Positions 1 to 6,783 are shown, counted from the first letter of the stretch. The stretch: DNA of 10,389 nucleotides from JAIMBK01 sp040755975 (GCA_040755975.1 JBFLZY010000092.1:1-10389), one strand, 5' to 3'. Translations and numbers: made by a program. The notes: generated from the sequence alone by a model not told the origin.

Positions 1-1544
1 CCGACAAAACCCTGCTGGCCAGCTTAAAGGCAGCCCGGACCCCCGGAGAAAGCAAAGACAGGCCGGCCGCCGACCATACCGCCCTTTATCTTCAGGAATT
101 TAATCAGCATGCCGGGCGGGCGGACGTTATGGCCCTTTTGCAGCCCTCCTTTTTTACCACGATTCCGGTGGTGCTGCGGGCTTTTGACCCGCTCAGCATC
201 ATGGAAATCGCCGTCTTCAAGATGTCTCCGGACAACCCCATAAACCCGGTCAACAAGGCGATTCCCCTGGGCAGGCATATTGCCGATATCCTGCAGGAAT
301 CCGTTTACCGGGGGCAAAAGCACGGCGCCTTAAGGAAGCTGTCCCTCTGGATGGAAACGGTCTGCACCATTAACTCTGTTTTAAATCTGAAACAGGTCCT
401 CCACGTTGTAGCCCAGCTGGCGGCGGACATTTTCAACGCCCGCTGCGCAATCTTCCTGTTCGACGAACAAAAAGGCGCTATCATCCCGGAGGTGGCCGTG
501 GGCAGCTACGATCCGGAACTGCGCAAAAAATTCAAGGCCCAAAAAGGGTTGCCCCCCTTTCCGGCTTTTGTAAAAATTATCAAGGAAAAAGAACCGCTGA
601 TTTTAACTCCCGACAACATCAAAAGCGGTCTGCCCGAAGAAATCATCAACGACTTTTCCTACAGCTGGGTTGTTATGTTCCCGCTCGTGACCAAAGAGGG
701 GGTTTTGGGGGTCATGCAGCTGGACCGGCCCCTGGAGGCCAAGGGTTTTCACCAGGAAGAGGTAACCATCCTCTCCGCCCTGGCCAAAGAAGCCTCCATC
801 GCCATCGAAAACGCCCGGCTGGTGGAAAATCTGGAACAAAAAGAAAAGCTTCTGCAGCAAATTCTGGCCAAATCGATCGCCGTTCAGGAAGAGGAACGCA
901 AGCGGGTGGCTTCAGAAATCCACGACGGGGTGATTCAGGCCATTTTAGGCATTTGGTACCGCCTCCAGAAATTGACCAACGAAAACGTTCCCGTTGAAGA
1001 AGTCAGGCGGGAACTGGTGAAAATCAGAGATCTGCTGGGCCAGCAGATTAAAGATATCCGCAAAATAATTTACAACTTGAGGCCTGTTATCTTAGACGCA
1101 TACGGCCTGGGGCCGGCCATTCGCACCCTGCTCCGCAACCTGCAGGAAGAAAGCGCGATTAAATTCGAACTGGCCATGGAAGGCCCCAGCCAGCGCCTGC
1201 CGGCTAGGTTTGAAGTGAACATTTACCGCATTCTCCAGGAGTTGCTGGCCAACGTGATCAAACATTCCCAGGCCACCAAGGCCCAGGTGATCTTGATTAA
1301 CGGCAAGGAAAAAACGGTGCTGGTAGTGAAAGACAACGGCGTCGGTTTCAATTACGCTCCGCCGGCCAGAGACAAGTCTTACGGAAATTTAGGTCTGGCC
1401 AGCGTTCAGGAGCGCGTCCACCTGCTGGGCGGGACGTGCCAGATCGAATCCCGGTTAGGCTGGGGAACCACGATCACCGTCACCATCCCGACGCCAAATC
1501 CATTAATGGGAGTTGCCCATGATGAACTAACGTTCTCTTCATAA
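1..1544 (+). CDS. GAF-domain sensor histidine kinase, NarX/DegS type (5' partial)
   Basis: This is the sensor kinase of a two-component system. It autophosphorylates on a histidine and passes the phosphate to a response regulator, most likely the one encoded next. The frame is open from base 3 with no stop and no good ribosome site before the ATG at 129, so the gene probably begins outside the window. Residues below count from that ATG. Residues about 20-50 contain a NPINPVNKA stretch that weakly resembles the end of a DUF3365/Tll0287-like sensor domain (uncertain). Residues about 75-230 form a GAF domain. Residues 240-265 are a helical linker leading into the HisKA_3 H-box ASEIHDGVIQ, with phospho-acceptor His265. 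The HATPase domain follows, with its N-box near ELLANVIKHS (371-380), G1 DNGVGF (402-407) and G2 YGNLGL (418-423). No transmembrane helix is visible in the part present, so this part is cytoplasmic. The signal sensed is unknown. Confidence 0.93.
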   Translation, partial: DKTLLASLKAARTPGESKDRPAADHTALYLQEFNQHAGRADVMALLQPSFFTTIPVVLRAFDPLSIMEIAVFKMSPDNPINPVNKAIPLGRHIADILQESVYRGQKHGALRKLSLWMETVCTINSVLNLKQVLHVVAQLAADIFNARCAIFLFDEQKGAIIPEVAVGSYDPELRKKFKAQKGLPPFPAFVKIIKEKEPLILTPDNIKSGLPEEIINDFSYSWVVMFPLVTKEGVLGVMQLDRPLEAKGFHQEEVTILSALAKEASIAIENARLVENLEQKEKLLQQILAKSIAVQEEERKRVASEIHDGVIQAILGIWYRLQKLTNENVPVEEVRRELVKIRDLLGQQIKDIRKIIYNLRPVILDAYGLGPAIRTLLRNLQEESAIKFELAMEGPSQRLPARFEVNIYRILQELLANVIKHSQATKAQVILINGKEKTVLVVKDNGVGFNYAPPARDKSYGNLGLASVQERVHLLGGTCQIESRLGWGTTITVTIPTPNPLMGVAHDELTFSS

Positions 1545-1669
1545 AAGAATCCATTAAGTGAAAAATGACTTCTTCATCCACTTCTGGCACCGCGAAAAGC
1601 GGCATTGGGGTCAATTCCCTTAATCCCTAATTCCCAACCCCTGATTCCTGGTTTTAGGAGGTGTTCCTG
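1545..1669 (+). other. Spacer between kinase and regulator genes
   Basis: These 125 bases carry no gene and no convincing terminator. A weak 4-bp hairpin (CCGC-GAAAA-GCGG, about 1591-1603) is too short to call. Bases about 1613-1650 are a C/T/A-rich quasi-repeat of CCCTAAT/CCCAA/TTCC units. The regulator's ribosome binding site closes the spacer. Co-transcription of kinase and regulator is plausible. Confidence 0.5.
1656..1661 (+). promoter_or_regulatory. Ribosome binding site AGGAGG for the response regulator
   Basis: A perfect AGGAGG lies 8 bases before the ATG at 1670. It decides the start. An in-frame GTG at 1661 overlaps this site and so cannot be the real initiation codon. Confidence 0.85.
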
Positions 1670-2344
1670 ATGTCTACTATAAAACTGCTAATCGTCGACG
1701 ACCACCTGATGATCAGGGAAGGACTGGCGGCCATGCTCAGTTCTTATCCGGATTTACAAATTGCCTGCTCTTGCGAAAGCGCTTTCGAGGCGCTGGAATT
1801 TCTCGCCCATACTGTTCCCGACGTGATTTTAATGGACATTAAAATGAAGGATAAAAACGGGCTGGACGCCACCCGGGAAATTAAAGCAAAATTTCCCGAG
1901 GTCAAAGTGCTCATCCTGACCATCTACGAAGATATGGAGTCGGTCCGGCTTTCCTTGCAGGCCGGCGCAACCGGTTACATTTTAAAACAGGTTTCCCAGG
2001 ATAAGCTGGCCGAAAGCGTCAGAAGGGTCTACCACGGAGAAACCGTTATCGACCCTTCCCTGATCGGTCAGCTGGTCAGCGATTACGCCAAGCTTACGCA
2101 GAGCTTTTTGACCCAACTAAAGAACAAGGTGGAATTTGAGGGCAAGGGCCTCACGCCCCGGGAGAACGAGGTGCTGAAATATTTGGCCCAGGGATTAACC
2201 AACAAGGAAATCTCCAGTAAGACCCACCTGGCCATCGACACCGTCAAGACCCATCTGCGGAGCATTTACCGGAAACTGGGGGTAAAAAACCGCTCCCAGG
2301 CGATTACCCTGCTGAACAGGCAAAATAAGGCCTTCGAGATTTGA
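1670..2344 (+). CDS. NarL/LuxR-family response regulator
   Basis: A 224-residue DNA-binding response regulator, presumably phosphorylated by the kinase encoded upstream. The receiver domain spans about residues 4-120. It has the acidic pair Asp10/Asp11, phospho-acceptor Asp56 in DVILMDIKM, switch Thr84 and the conserved Lys106 in GYILKQ. After a linker of about 40 residues, residues about 160-215 form a LuxR-type helix-turn-helix (LTPRENEVL, LAQGLTNKEI, and VKTHLRSIYRKLGV as recognition helix). Length is normal for the family. The ATG at 1670 is chosen because of the well-spaced AGGAGG. Its targets cannot be read from the sequence. The convergent catabolic gene row is a possible but unproven target. 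Confidence 0.95.
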   Translation: MSTIKLLIVDDHLMIREGLAAMLSSYPDLQIACSCESAFEALEFLAHTVPDVILMDIKMKDKNGLDATREIKAKFPEVKVLILTIYEDMESVRLSLQAGATGYILKQVSQDKLAESVRRVYHGETVIDPSLIGQLVSDYAKLTQSFLTQLKNKVEFEGKGLTPRENEVLKYLAQGLTNKEISSKTHLAIDTVKTHLRSIYRKLGVKNRSQAITLLNRQNKAFEI

Positions 2345-2352
2345 TCAAGGCC
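2322..2352 (-). terminator. Probable intrinsic terminator of the - strand gene row
   Basis: Reading the - strand, GGCCTT (2352-2347) and AAGGCC (2334-2329) form a 6-bp stem with a 12-base loop, followed by TTATTTT (2328-2322). The stem begins 6 bases after the stop codon of the gamma-CA-like gene. It overlaps the 3' end of the convergent response-regulator gene. The 3' side on the + strand is not T-rich, so it would act only on - strand transcription. The stem is short, hence moderate confidence. Confidence 0.45.
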
Positions 2353-2358
2353 GCTGGA

Positions 2359-2943
2359 TCATGGCCGGGCGGATTTAAGAGCGGAATTCCCGGATTCATC
2401 ATGGTCCAGGCAGCTCTGCAGCGGTACTTCGCGCATCCCCTGTAAACAGCGCGGGGGCAGGGCGATGTAACATTTCGTTGCCCATTCCAGGTGGCGGCGC
2501 ATTTCTTCCCCGATCTCAGCAACAATTTTGCCCGGAACGCCGAGGACGAGTTTATTCGGGGGGATTTCCATTTTTTCCGTAATCAGCGCTCCGGCCCCGA
2601 TACAGCAGCCGTCTCCGATGACCGCCCAGTCCATTATAACGGCGCCCATGCCCACCAGAACGTGTTCCCCCAACCGGGGGGTGTGCAGGATCGCCCCGTG
2701 GCCGATGTGGCTCCTGGGACCCAAAACGGCGGTATACCCGGGCTGCACGTGGATAACGCAGTTTTCCTGGATATTCGACCCGTCTCCAATGACCACCGCG
2801 CCCCAGTCGCCCCGGATGCGGGCGCCCGGCCCGATGTAGCAGCCCTCGCCGATGGTTACGTCCCCGATGACGGTAGCTTCCGGATGAATATAAGTGCCTC
2901 TGCCCACGGATGGTTTTTTACCCTCGAACTCATAAAACCCCAA
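2359..2943 (-). CDS. Gamma-carbonic-anhydrase/PaaY-like hexapeptide (LbH) protein
   Basis: A 194-residue left-handed beta-helix protein of the gamma-carbonic-anhydrase/YrdA/PaaY family. Repeated hexapeptides (VIGDVT, IGEGCY, IGPGAR, VIGDGS, VIGDGC, IGAGAL) run from about residues 20 to 125. The expected metal-binding histidines are present at His65 (VIH), His82 (GHG) and His87 (LH). Arg44, Asp46 and Gln59 match the family's conserved polar residues. This fits a zinc/iron trimer, acting either as a carbonic anhydrase or, like PaaY, as a CoA thioesterase. The start is taken as TTG at 2943-2941, because GGAGG lies 7 bases upstream and MGFYEFEGKKP matches the usual family N-terminus; longer in-frame starts would overlap the thiolase gene. 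The last 30 or so residues (after about 165) are an unusual hydrophilic tail. It is the last gene of the row, 56 bases after the thiolase. Confidence 0.9.
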   Translation of the reverse strand: MGFYEFEGKKPSVGRGTYIHPEATVIGDVTIGEGCYIGPGARIRGDWGAVVIGDGSNIQENCVIHVQPGYTAVLGPRSHIGHGAILHTPRLGEHVLVGMGAVIMDWAVIGDGCCIGAGALITEKMEIPPNKLVLGVPGKIVAEIGEEMRRHLEWATKCYIALPPRCLQGMREVPLQSCLDHDESGNSALKSARP

Positions 2944-2950
2944 ACGGCCA

Positions 2951-2955
2951 CCTCC
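2951..2955 (-). promoter_or_regulatory. Ribosome binding site GGAGG deciding a TTG start
   Basis: On the - strand GGAGG stands 7 bases before the TTG at 2943-2941. No ATG or GTG in the same frame is placed as well, so this site supports a TTG initiation codon for the gamma-CA-like gene. Confidence 0.7.
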
Positions 2956-2999
2956 CAAAATGTGAATTCTGAATTCGTTGCGGTAGTGAACAATCACCC

Positions 3000-4193
3000 T
3001 CAGGACACCTTGACAACCAGGGCCGCACCGGTATCCCCGGCCGCGCACCCCGTGAACAGCCCGTAACCGCCCCCAAGGATAACCAGCTCTTCAATCATTT
3101 CAATAATTCCACGGCCGGCGGTAGGTCCCTGGGGATGCCCGTAAATAAGTGAAGAGCCGTAATTATTGAATTTCATGACATCAATGTTCATTTCCCTGGC
3201 AAGGTATAGATCGTTGGCCGCAAAGGGATTATGCGTCTTTATGGCCTTTACGTCCTTGATGTCAATCCCAGCTTTTTCCAGCGCCATTCTTGCCGCCGGT
3301 ACCACGGCCATAGCCATATGAGCCTTGAGGGCGCGGGCATAACCATATGAAACTACCTGTATTTCTATGCTGCTGTCGGCACTGAGTTCCCGCGCTTTTT
3401 CCCTGGTGGATAAAATTATTCCACAGTTGCCGTCGGCCGGGTGGGTTTGGGCACCGAATGAGTGTACCCCTCCCTCAATAACCGGCTTTAATCTGGCCAG
3501 CCCTTCCCTGGTTGTGGGAGTAACGCCTTCGTCCGCTTCAAGTAACGCGGTTTCTTTTTTGCTCTTTTTGTATTCCACCGGGAACATGTAACGCTTCTGG
3601 AACTCCCGGTCATTGGCCAGGGCATCCTGGTACTGCTCGTAACGTCTATAAGTTACCTCATCGCAGTCTTCTTTGGTAATCCCGCCTACCTTTTTAACTA
3701 CGTTTTCCGCCGTCTGGATCATGGGCACTCCTCCCCATGGGTCGCGGTTGAAGTTGTCCATCGCCCAGTTTTCCGAAATCACCTGCCCGCCGGGACCTGC
3801 AGGATTGGGCCAGATAGTGTGTGGGGCATTAGACATGCGGTCTGTCATAAGACAGAATACAGTTTTGTAAAGACCTGTTTCAATGCCCGCCGCTGCTTGA
3901 CTTATACAGGTGGTGGAGGTGGAACACGCCTGCGGGATATGACATCCGGGAATTTCCGTAGCTCCCATGAGGGCAGCCGCCCAGGGGGCGGCGTAAAAGG
4001 TATGCAGCTGCCCGACGGTTTTTCCCAGATAGAGGTATTCAAATATCTTTGCATCCAGATCCTTTGCTGCCAGCCACCTCCTGGCGGTTAACGCCCCTAA
4101 TTCGATGGCGTTTTCATTTTGCAGGCTCCCCTGCCAGCGGGCAAAGGGGGAACTGAAGTATCCGCGGTAAGGAATAAATGCTTTTGAGTACAT
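3000..4193 (-). CDS. Divergent thiolase (acetyl-CoA acetyltransferase family)
   Basis: A 397-residue thiolase-fold enzyme, expected to cleave a 3-ketoacyl-CoA with CoA or to run the reverse Claisen condensation. Cys90 in IPQACSTS aligns with the nucleophilic cysteine of thiolases. His353 in IYGHPQGPTAG is the GHP-motif histidine. Cys383 in TGCAAGDTG is the C-terminal acid/base cysteine. The usual NEAF motif is replaced by HNPF (His321), somewhat like the HDxF of SCP2-type thiolases, so this is not a standard AtoB/ThlA enzyme and its substrate may be unusual. A strong AGGAGG about 8 bases before the ATG supports the start. It begins 20 bases after iorB and is surely co-transcribed with it. Its base composition looks poorer in GC (about 45-53% in hand-counted lines) than iorA (up to 70-80%). 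Confidence 0.92.
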   Translation of the reverse strand: MYSKAFIPYRGYFSSPFARWQGSLQNENAIELGALTARRWLAAKDLDAKIFEYLYLGKTVGQLHTFYAAPWAAALMGATEIPGCHIPQACSTSTTCISQAAAGIETGLYKTVFCLMTDRMSNAPHTIWPNPAGPGGQVISENWAMDNFNRDPWGGVPMIQTAENVVKKVGGITKEDCDEVTYRRYEQYQDALANDREFQKRYMFPVEYKKSKKETALLEADEGVTPTTREGLARLKPVIEGGVHSFGAQTHPADGNCGIILSTREKARELSADSSIEIQVVSYGYARALKAHMAMAVVPAARMALEKAGIDIKDVKAIKTHNPFAANDLYLAREMNIDVMKFNNYGSSLIYGHPQGPTAGRGIIEMIEELVILGGGYGLFTGCAAGDTGAALVVKVS

Positions 4194-4213
4194 AAAAATG
4201 CCCTCCTGATTAA

Positions 4214-4810
4214 TTATTTACTTTTTACCGTCATTTCCCGCCCTGCCTCAAAAGCCTTTACGTTCAGCTCCTTGAACTTCGGGGGGACCATTTCCTCGAT
4301 GACGGTCTGCCAGACTTCGACGGGTTCGGCTAAATAATTCGACAGGGCGCCGAGCAGCACTACTCCCGCCACGGCCGGGCTGCCCAGCTCCCGGGCCTTC
4401 GCCGCCCCTTCGATCCAGACCATCCGGGCGCCCGCCTGGCTTAAGGTATCTTCAATCTCCTTTTCTTCCGGATACCTGGCCTGGCCGAGGTTCACTGCCG
4501 GGGGCATGATCCGGTAGCGGTTCACCAGGGCCGTCGCCCCGGGGGCCAGGAAGTGGGGCCAGCGGGCCGCCTCCAGCATTTCAAACCCCAAAAGGTAGTC
4601 CGCGCTCCCTTCTTCAATTAAAGGGGAGTAGACCTTTTCCCCCCAGCGGACGTGGCTCTCCACCGCCCCGCCCCGCTGGGACATGCCGTGGACCTCCGAC
4701 TTTTTCACGTCGTACCCGCAGCGCAGGCCCACTTCCGCTAAAATATCGCTGGCCAGGATGGTGCCCTGCCCGCCCACGCCGGCAAACAGGAAGTCGATCT
4801 TCTTCTTCAT
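4214..4810 (-). CDS. iorB: Indolepyruvate:ferredoxin oxidoreductase, beta subunit
   Basis: A 198-residue subunit matching the gamma-type domain of 2-oxoacid:ferredoxin oxidoreductases (POR/KOR family), which pairs with IorA. The N-terminus has the glycine-rich FAGVGGQGTILASDIL (residues 9-24). The family signature SEVHGMSQRGGAV lies at 38-50. Length is normal for IorB. The start ATG (4810) is fixed by GGAGG 7 bases upstream; a longer reading to 4981 would overlap the end of iorA and is rejected. The gene follows iorA by 29 bases and precedes the thiolase by 20, so the three form one transcription unit. The complex would convert an aryl- or other 2-oxoacid plus CoA to an acyl-CoA, CO2 and reduced ferredoxin. 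The name indolepyruvate is by family; phenylpyruvate and similar acids are equally likely. Confidence 0.95.
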   Translation of the reverse strand: MKKKIDFLFAGVGGQGTILASDILAEVGLRCGYDVKKSEVHGMSQRGGAVESHVRWGEKVYSPLIEEGSADYLLGFEMLEAARWPHFLAPGATALVNRYRIMPPAVNLGQARYPEEKEIEDTLSQAGARMVWIEGAAKARELGSPAVAGVVLLGALSNYLAEPVEVWQTVIEEMVPPKFKELNVKAFEAGREMTVKSK

Positions 4811-4839
4811 CTGCTCACCTCCAAAATCAAACAGCAAAT

Positions 4840-6591
4840 TTAAATGACTGCCTGGGTAATGGCGTTCTGGTTGCAGACGGCGGCGCAGAAGCCGCAGCCG
4901 ATGCACAAAGAGGCGTCGATGGCCACGCCTCCTTCGACTTTGCAGATGGGCGAACAGCCGATGCGCAGGCAGTTGCCGCATTCGTTGCAGGCTTTAAGAT
5001 TGACCGTGTAGGGGGCGTAGCGCTCTCTGGTGGAGAGCACGCAGGGGTGCCGGGCGACAATAACCGAAGGTTCCCCGGATTTAATGTGCTCTTTGATGGT
5101 TTCCACCACATTCTTGAAGTCGTACGGGTTAACCACGTCTACTTTTTTGAAGCCGATCCCCCGGGCCACTTCTTCCACGCTGATCAGCGGCGCTTCTTCG
5201 CCCATTAAAGTTTTGCCGCTGCCGGGGTGCGGCTGGTGGCCGGTCATGGCCGTGACCCGGTTGTCCAGAACGATCACTGTGCTGGTCCCCCGGTTATAGA
5301 AGACGTTGATTAAGGGTGCTAAGCCGCTGTGGAAGAAGGTGGAGTCGCCGATGACGGCCACGGTGCGGTCTTTGACGCCGACTTGATCCACGCCGTGCAC
5401 CACGCCGATGCTCGCGCCCATGCAGCCGCAGGTGTGGAGCGCCCCCAGGGGCGGGGCGGCACCCAGGGTGTAGCAGCCGATGTCGCCGAAGGTGGCGGTG
5501 CGCAGGCGCTGGAGCGCGTAGAAAACGCCCCGGTGCCCGCAGCCCGGGCAGAGCATGGGGGGGCGGGCCGGCAGGGCCGGGATAGAAACGTTTTTCTTTT
5601 CCCCCGGAGAAATGAGTCCGGCTTCGGCGGCGCACTTGCGGATCCGGCCGGGGCTGAACTCGTAGAGGTTCGGGAAGATGTCTTTCCCCCGGGCGGGAAT
5701 GCCTAAAAGCCTTACCTGCTCCTCAATAAAGGGATCCAGTTCCTCGATCACCACGACCTGTTTAACCCGCCTGGCCAGTTCGCGGATTAACCCCGCCGGA
5801 AGCGGGTAAACCATCCCCAGCTTTAAAAAGGTCGCGGACGGAAAAACTTCCCTGGCGTACTGGTAGACGACCCCCGAAGTGATGATCCCGAGCGCGCTGT
5901 CGCCATCTTCAAGGCAGTTGAAAGGGGCAGTTTCGGCAAAGGCGGCCAGTTTCTTTAATCTTTCCTCCACCACCGGGTGGCGCTGGCGGGCGTTGGCCGG
6001 GACCATAACGTACTTGGCCGGGTTGCGTTCGTAAGCAGCTGGTTCGGCGGAGGCCGGCGGGGGCGCCGGTGCTTCTTCCTGCTGCACCACCGTCTTCGAA
6101 TGCGCCAGCCGGGTGGTTGTTCTGATGATGACCGGCGTATCGAAAGCTTCGCTTAACTCCACCGCGTATTTGACGAAGCGCCTGGCCTCTTCTGCGTCGG
6201 CGGGCTCGAGCATGGGCACTTTGGCGAACCTGGCGTAGTGCCGGTTGTCCTGTTCGTTTTGCGAACTGTGCATGCTCGGGTCGTCGGCGTTGATGATCAC
6301 CAGGCTCCCCTTCATCCCGGTGTAAGCAACATAAAAGAGGGAGTCCGCGGCCACGTTTAAACCTACGTGCTTCATGGTCACCAGGGCGCGGGCACCGGTG
6401 TAGGCAGCCCCCACCCCCACGTCCAGGGCTACCTTTTCGTTGACCGACCACTCCGCGTAAATCCCCGGGTACCGGGCGAAGTTTTCCAGGATTTCCGTGC
6501 TCGGCGTGCCCGGGTAGCCGGCGCCCACTTTAATCCCGGCCAGGTAGGCCCCGTAGGCGATGGCTTCGTTGCCGGACATGATTTTTTTCAT
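4840..6591 (-). CDS. iorA: Indolepyruvate:ferredoxin oxidoreductase, alpha subunit
   Basis: A 583-residue catalytic subunit of the thiamine-diphosphate and iron-sulfur IorAB complex, cytoplasmic. Residues 1-165 are the pyrimidine-binding half (SGNEAIAYGA, GYPGTPSTEI, a conserved glutamate in the WSVNEKVA region, and NADDPSMHSSQNEQDNR). Residues about 230-320 are the middle domain. Residues 345-520 are the ThDP-binding half, with CPGCGHRG (348-355) and the GDS...N motif beginning at 415. The C-terminal ferredoxin domain has two [4Fe-4S] sets: C535-x2-C538-x2-C541-x4-C546, with a possible C550, and C563-x2-C566-x2-C569-x3-C573. The C-x4-C form of the first set is usual for IorA. A proline/alanine-rich linker occurs near 172-186. 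The ATG at 6591 is preceded by AGGTG at suitable spacing. A 192-base spacer separates it from the upstream dehydrogenase gene. Confidence 0.96.
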   Translation of the reverse strand: MKKIMSGNEAIAYGAYLAGIKVGAGYPGTPSTEILENFARYPGIYAEWSVNEKVALDVGVGAAYTGARALVTMKHVGLNVAADSLFYVAYTGMKGSLVIINADDPSMHSSQNEQDNRHYARFAKVPMLEPADAEEARRFVKYAVELSEAFDTPVIIRTTTRLAHSKTVVQQEEAPAPPPASAEPAAYERNPAKYVMVPANARQRHPVVEERLKKLAAFAETAPFNCLEDGDSALGIITSGVVYQYAREVFPSATFLKLGMVYPLPAGLIRELARRVKQVVVIEELDPFIEEQVRLLGIPARGKDIFPNLYEFSPGRIRKCAAEAGLISPGEKKNVSIPALPARPPMLCPGCGHRGVFYALQRLRTATFGDIGCYTLGAAPPLGALHTCGCMGASIGVVHGVDQVGVKDRTVAVIGDSTFFHSGLAPLINVFYNRGTSTVIVLDNRVTAMTGHQPHPGSGKTLMGEEAPLISVEEVARGIGFKKVDVVNPYDFKNVVETIKEHIKSGEPSVIVARHPCVLSTRERYAPYTVNLKACNECGNCLRIGCSPICKVEGGVAIDASLCIGCGFCAAVCNQNAITQAVI

Positions 6592-6634
6592 CTAGTTCAC
6601 CTGCCTTTTGCAAGATTAATCCCAAATAAGGGAC

Positions 6635-6658
6635 CGCAAAGACGCAAAGAACGCAAAG
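6635..6658. repeat. Three tandem CGCAAAG units
   Basis: CGCAAAG occurs at 6635-6641, 6643-6649 and 6652-6658, separated by one and two bases, giving a period of 8-9. Similar CGCAAAGA tracks are, from memory, common in intergenic DNA of several anaerobes. Function unknown. Confidence 0.75.
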
Positions 6659-6678
6659 TTCGGAACTTGACAGACAGC

Positions 6679-6698
6679 TAAAGAAACACCCTTCTTTA
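6679..6698. repeat. Small inverted repeat in the spacer
   Basis: TAAAGAA (6679-6685) and TTCTTTA (6692-6698) form a 7-bp AT-rich stem with a 6-base loop. It is weak on its own but sits next to a stronger hairpin. Confidence 0.4.
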
Positions 6699-6705
6699 AT
6701 GGTGA

Positions 6706-6733
6706 TTGGTGGTGGATCTACCCCTACCACCAA
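6706..6733. repeat. Inverted repeat TTGGTGGT/ACCACCAA
   Basis: A perfect 8-bp stem between 6706-6713 and 6726-6733 with a 12-base loop. No T-run follows on either strand, so it is not a typical intrinsic terminator. It could be an operator, an mRNA-stabilising stem or the remnant of a mobile repeat. Confidence 0.6.
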
Positions 6734-6757
6734 CGACCTACGACTCACGTCCAAATT

Positions 6758-6781
6758 TGTGCCTTTAGACCTCTGTGCCTT
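6758..6781. repeat. Direct repeat TGTGCCTT
   Basis: TGTGCCTT occurs at 6758-6765 and 6774-6781, ending just past the stop codon of the dehydrogenase gene. On the - strand it reads AAGGCACA..GAGG, like the CACAGAGG-type low-complexity tracks seen in other bacterial spacers. Confidence 0.55.
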
Positions 6782-6783
6782 CC

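Larger units (their letters stand above)
6592..6783 (-). other. Repeat- and hairpin-bearing spacer before iorA
   Basis: These 192 bases between the 3-hydroxyacyl-CoA dehydrogenase stop and the iorA start contain no credible gene. They hold a tandem CGCAAAG track, a pair of TGTGCCTT repeats and two inverted repeats, listed separately. This is the longest gap in the - strand row, so it could hold a promoter, processing site or attenuator for the iorAB part. I saw no convincing -35/-10 pair. Confidence 0.6.

Noticed and set aside
1497..1557. Repeated AATCCATTAA (1497-1506 and 1548-1557)
   Set aside because: One copy lies in the kinase coding end; 10-base AT-rich repeats at this distance are plausible by chance.
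1591..1603. Hairpin CCGC-GAAAA-GCGG after the kinase gene
   Set aside because: A 4-bp stem without a following T-run is too weak for a terminator.
2964..2976. GAATTC-T-GAATTC doublet between the thiolase and gamma-CA-like genes
   Set aside because: A 13-base palindromic doublet in a 56-base gap could be an operator, but there is nothing else to support it and chance is likely.
2491..3066. Long + strand frame of 191 codons
   Set aside because: It lies antisense to the well-supported gamma-CA-like gene, has no recognisable domain and arises from GC-rich codon bias.
4814..4981. Longer N-terminus for iorB running into iorA
   Set aside because: The Arg/His-rich extension is an out-of-frame reading of the iorA ferredoxin domain, and a strong GGAGG precedes the ATG at 4810.
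5909..6451. Second - strand frame inside iorA
   Set aside because: A Gly/Arg/Pro-rich out-of-frame reading within iorA, whose own frame is complete with all motifs.
6592..6660. Possible promoter before iorA (TTGCGG to TAATCT on the - strand)
   Set aside because: The spacing is only 15 bases and the -35 match is poor, so I do not call a promoter.
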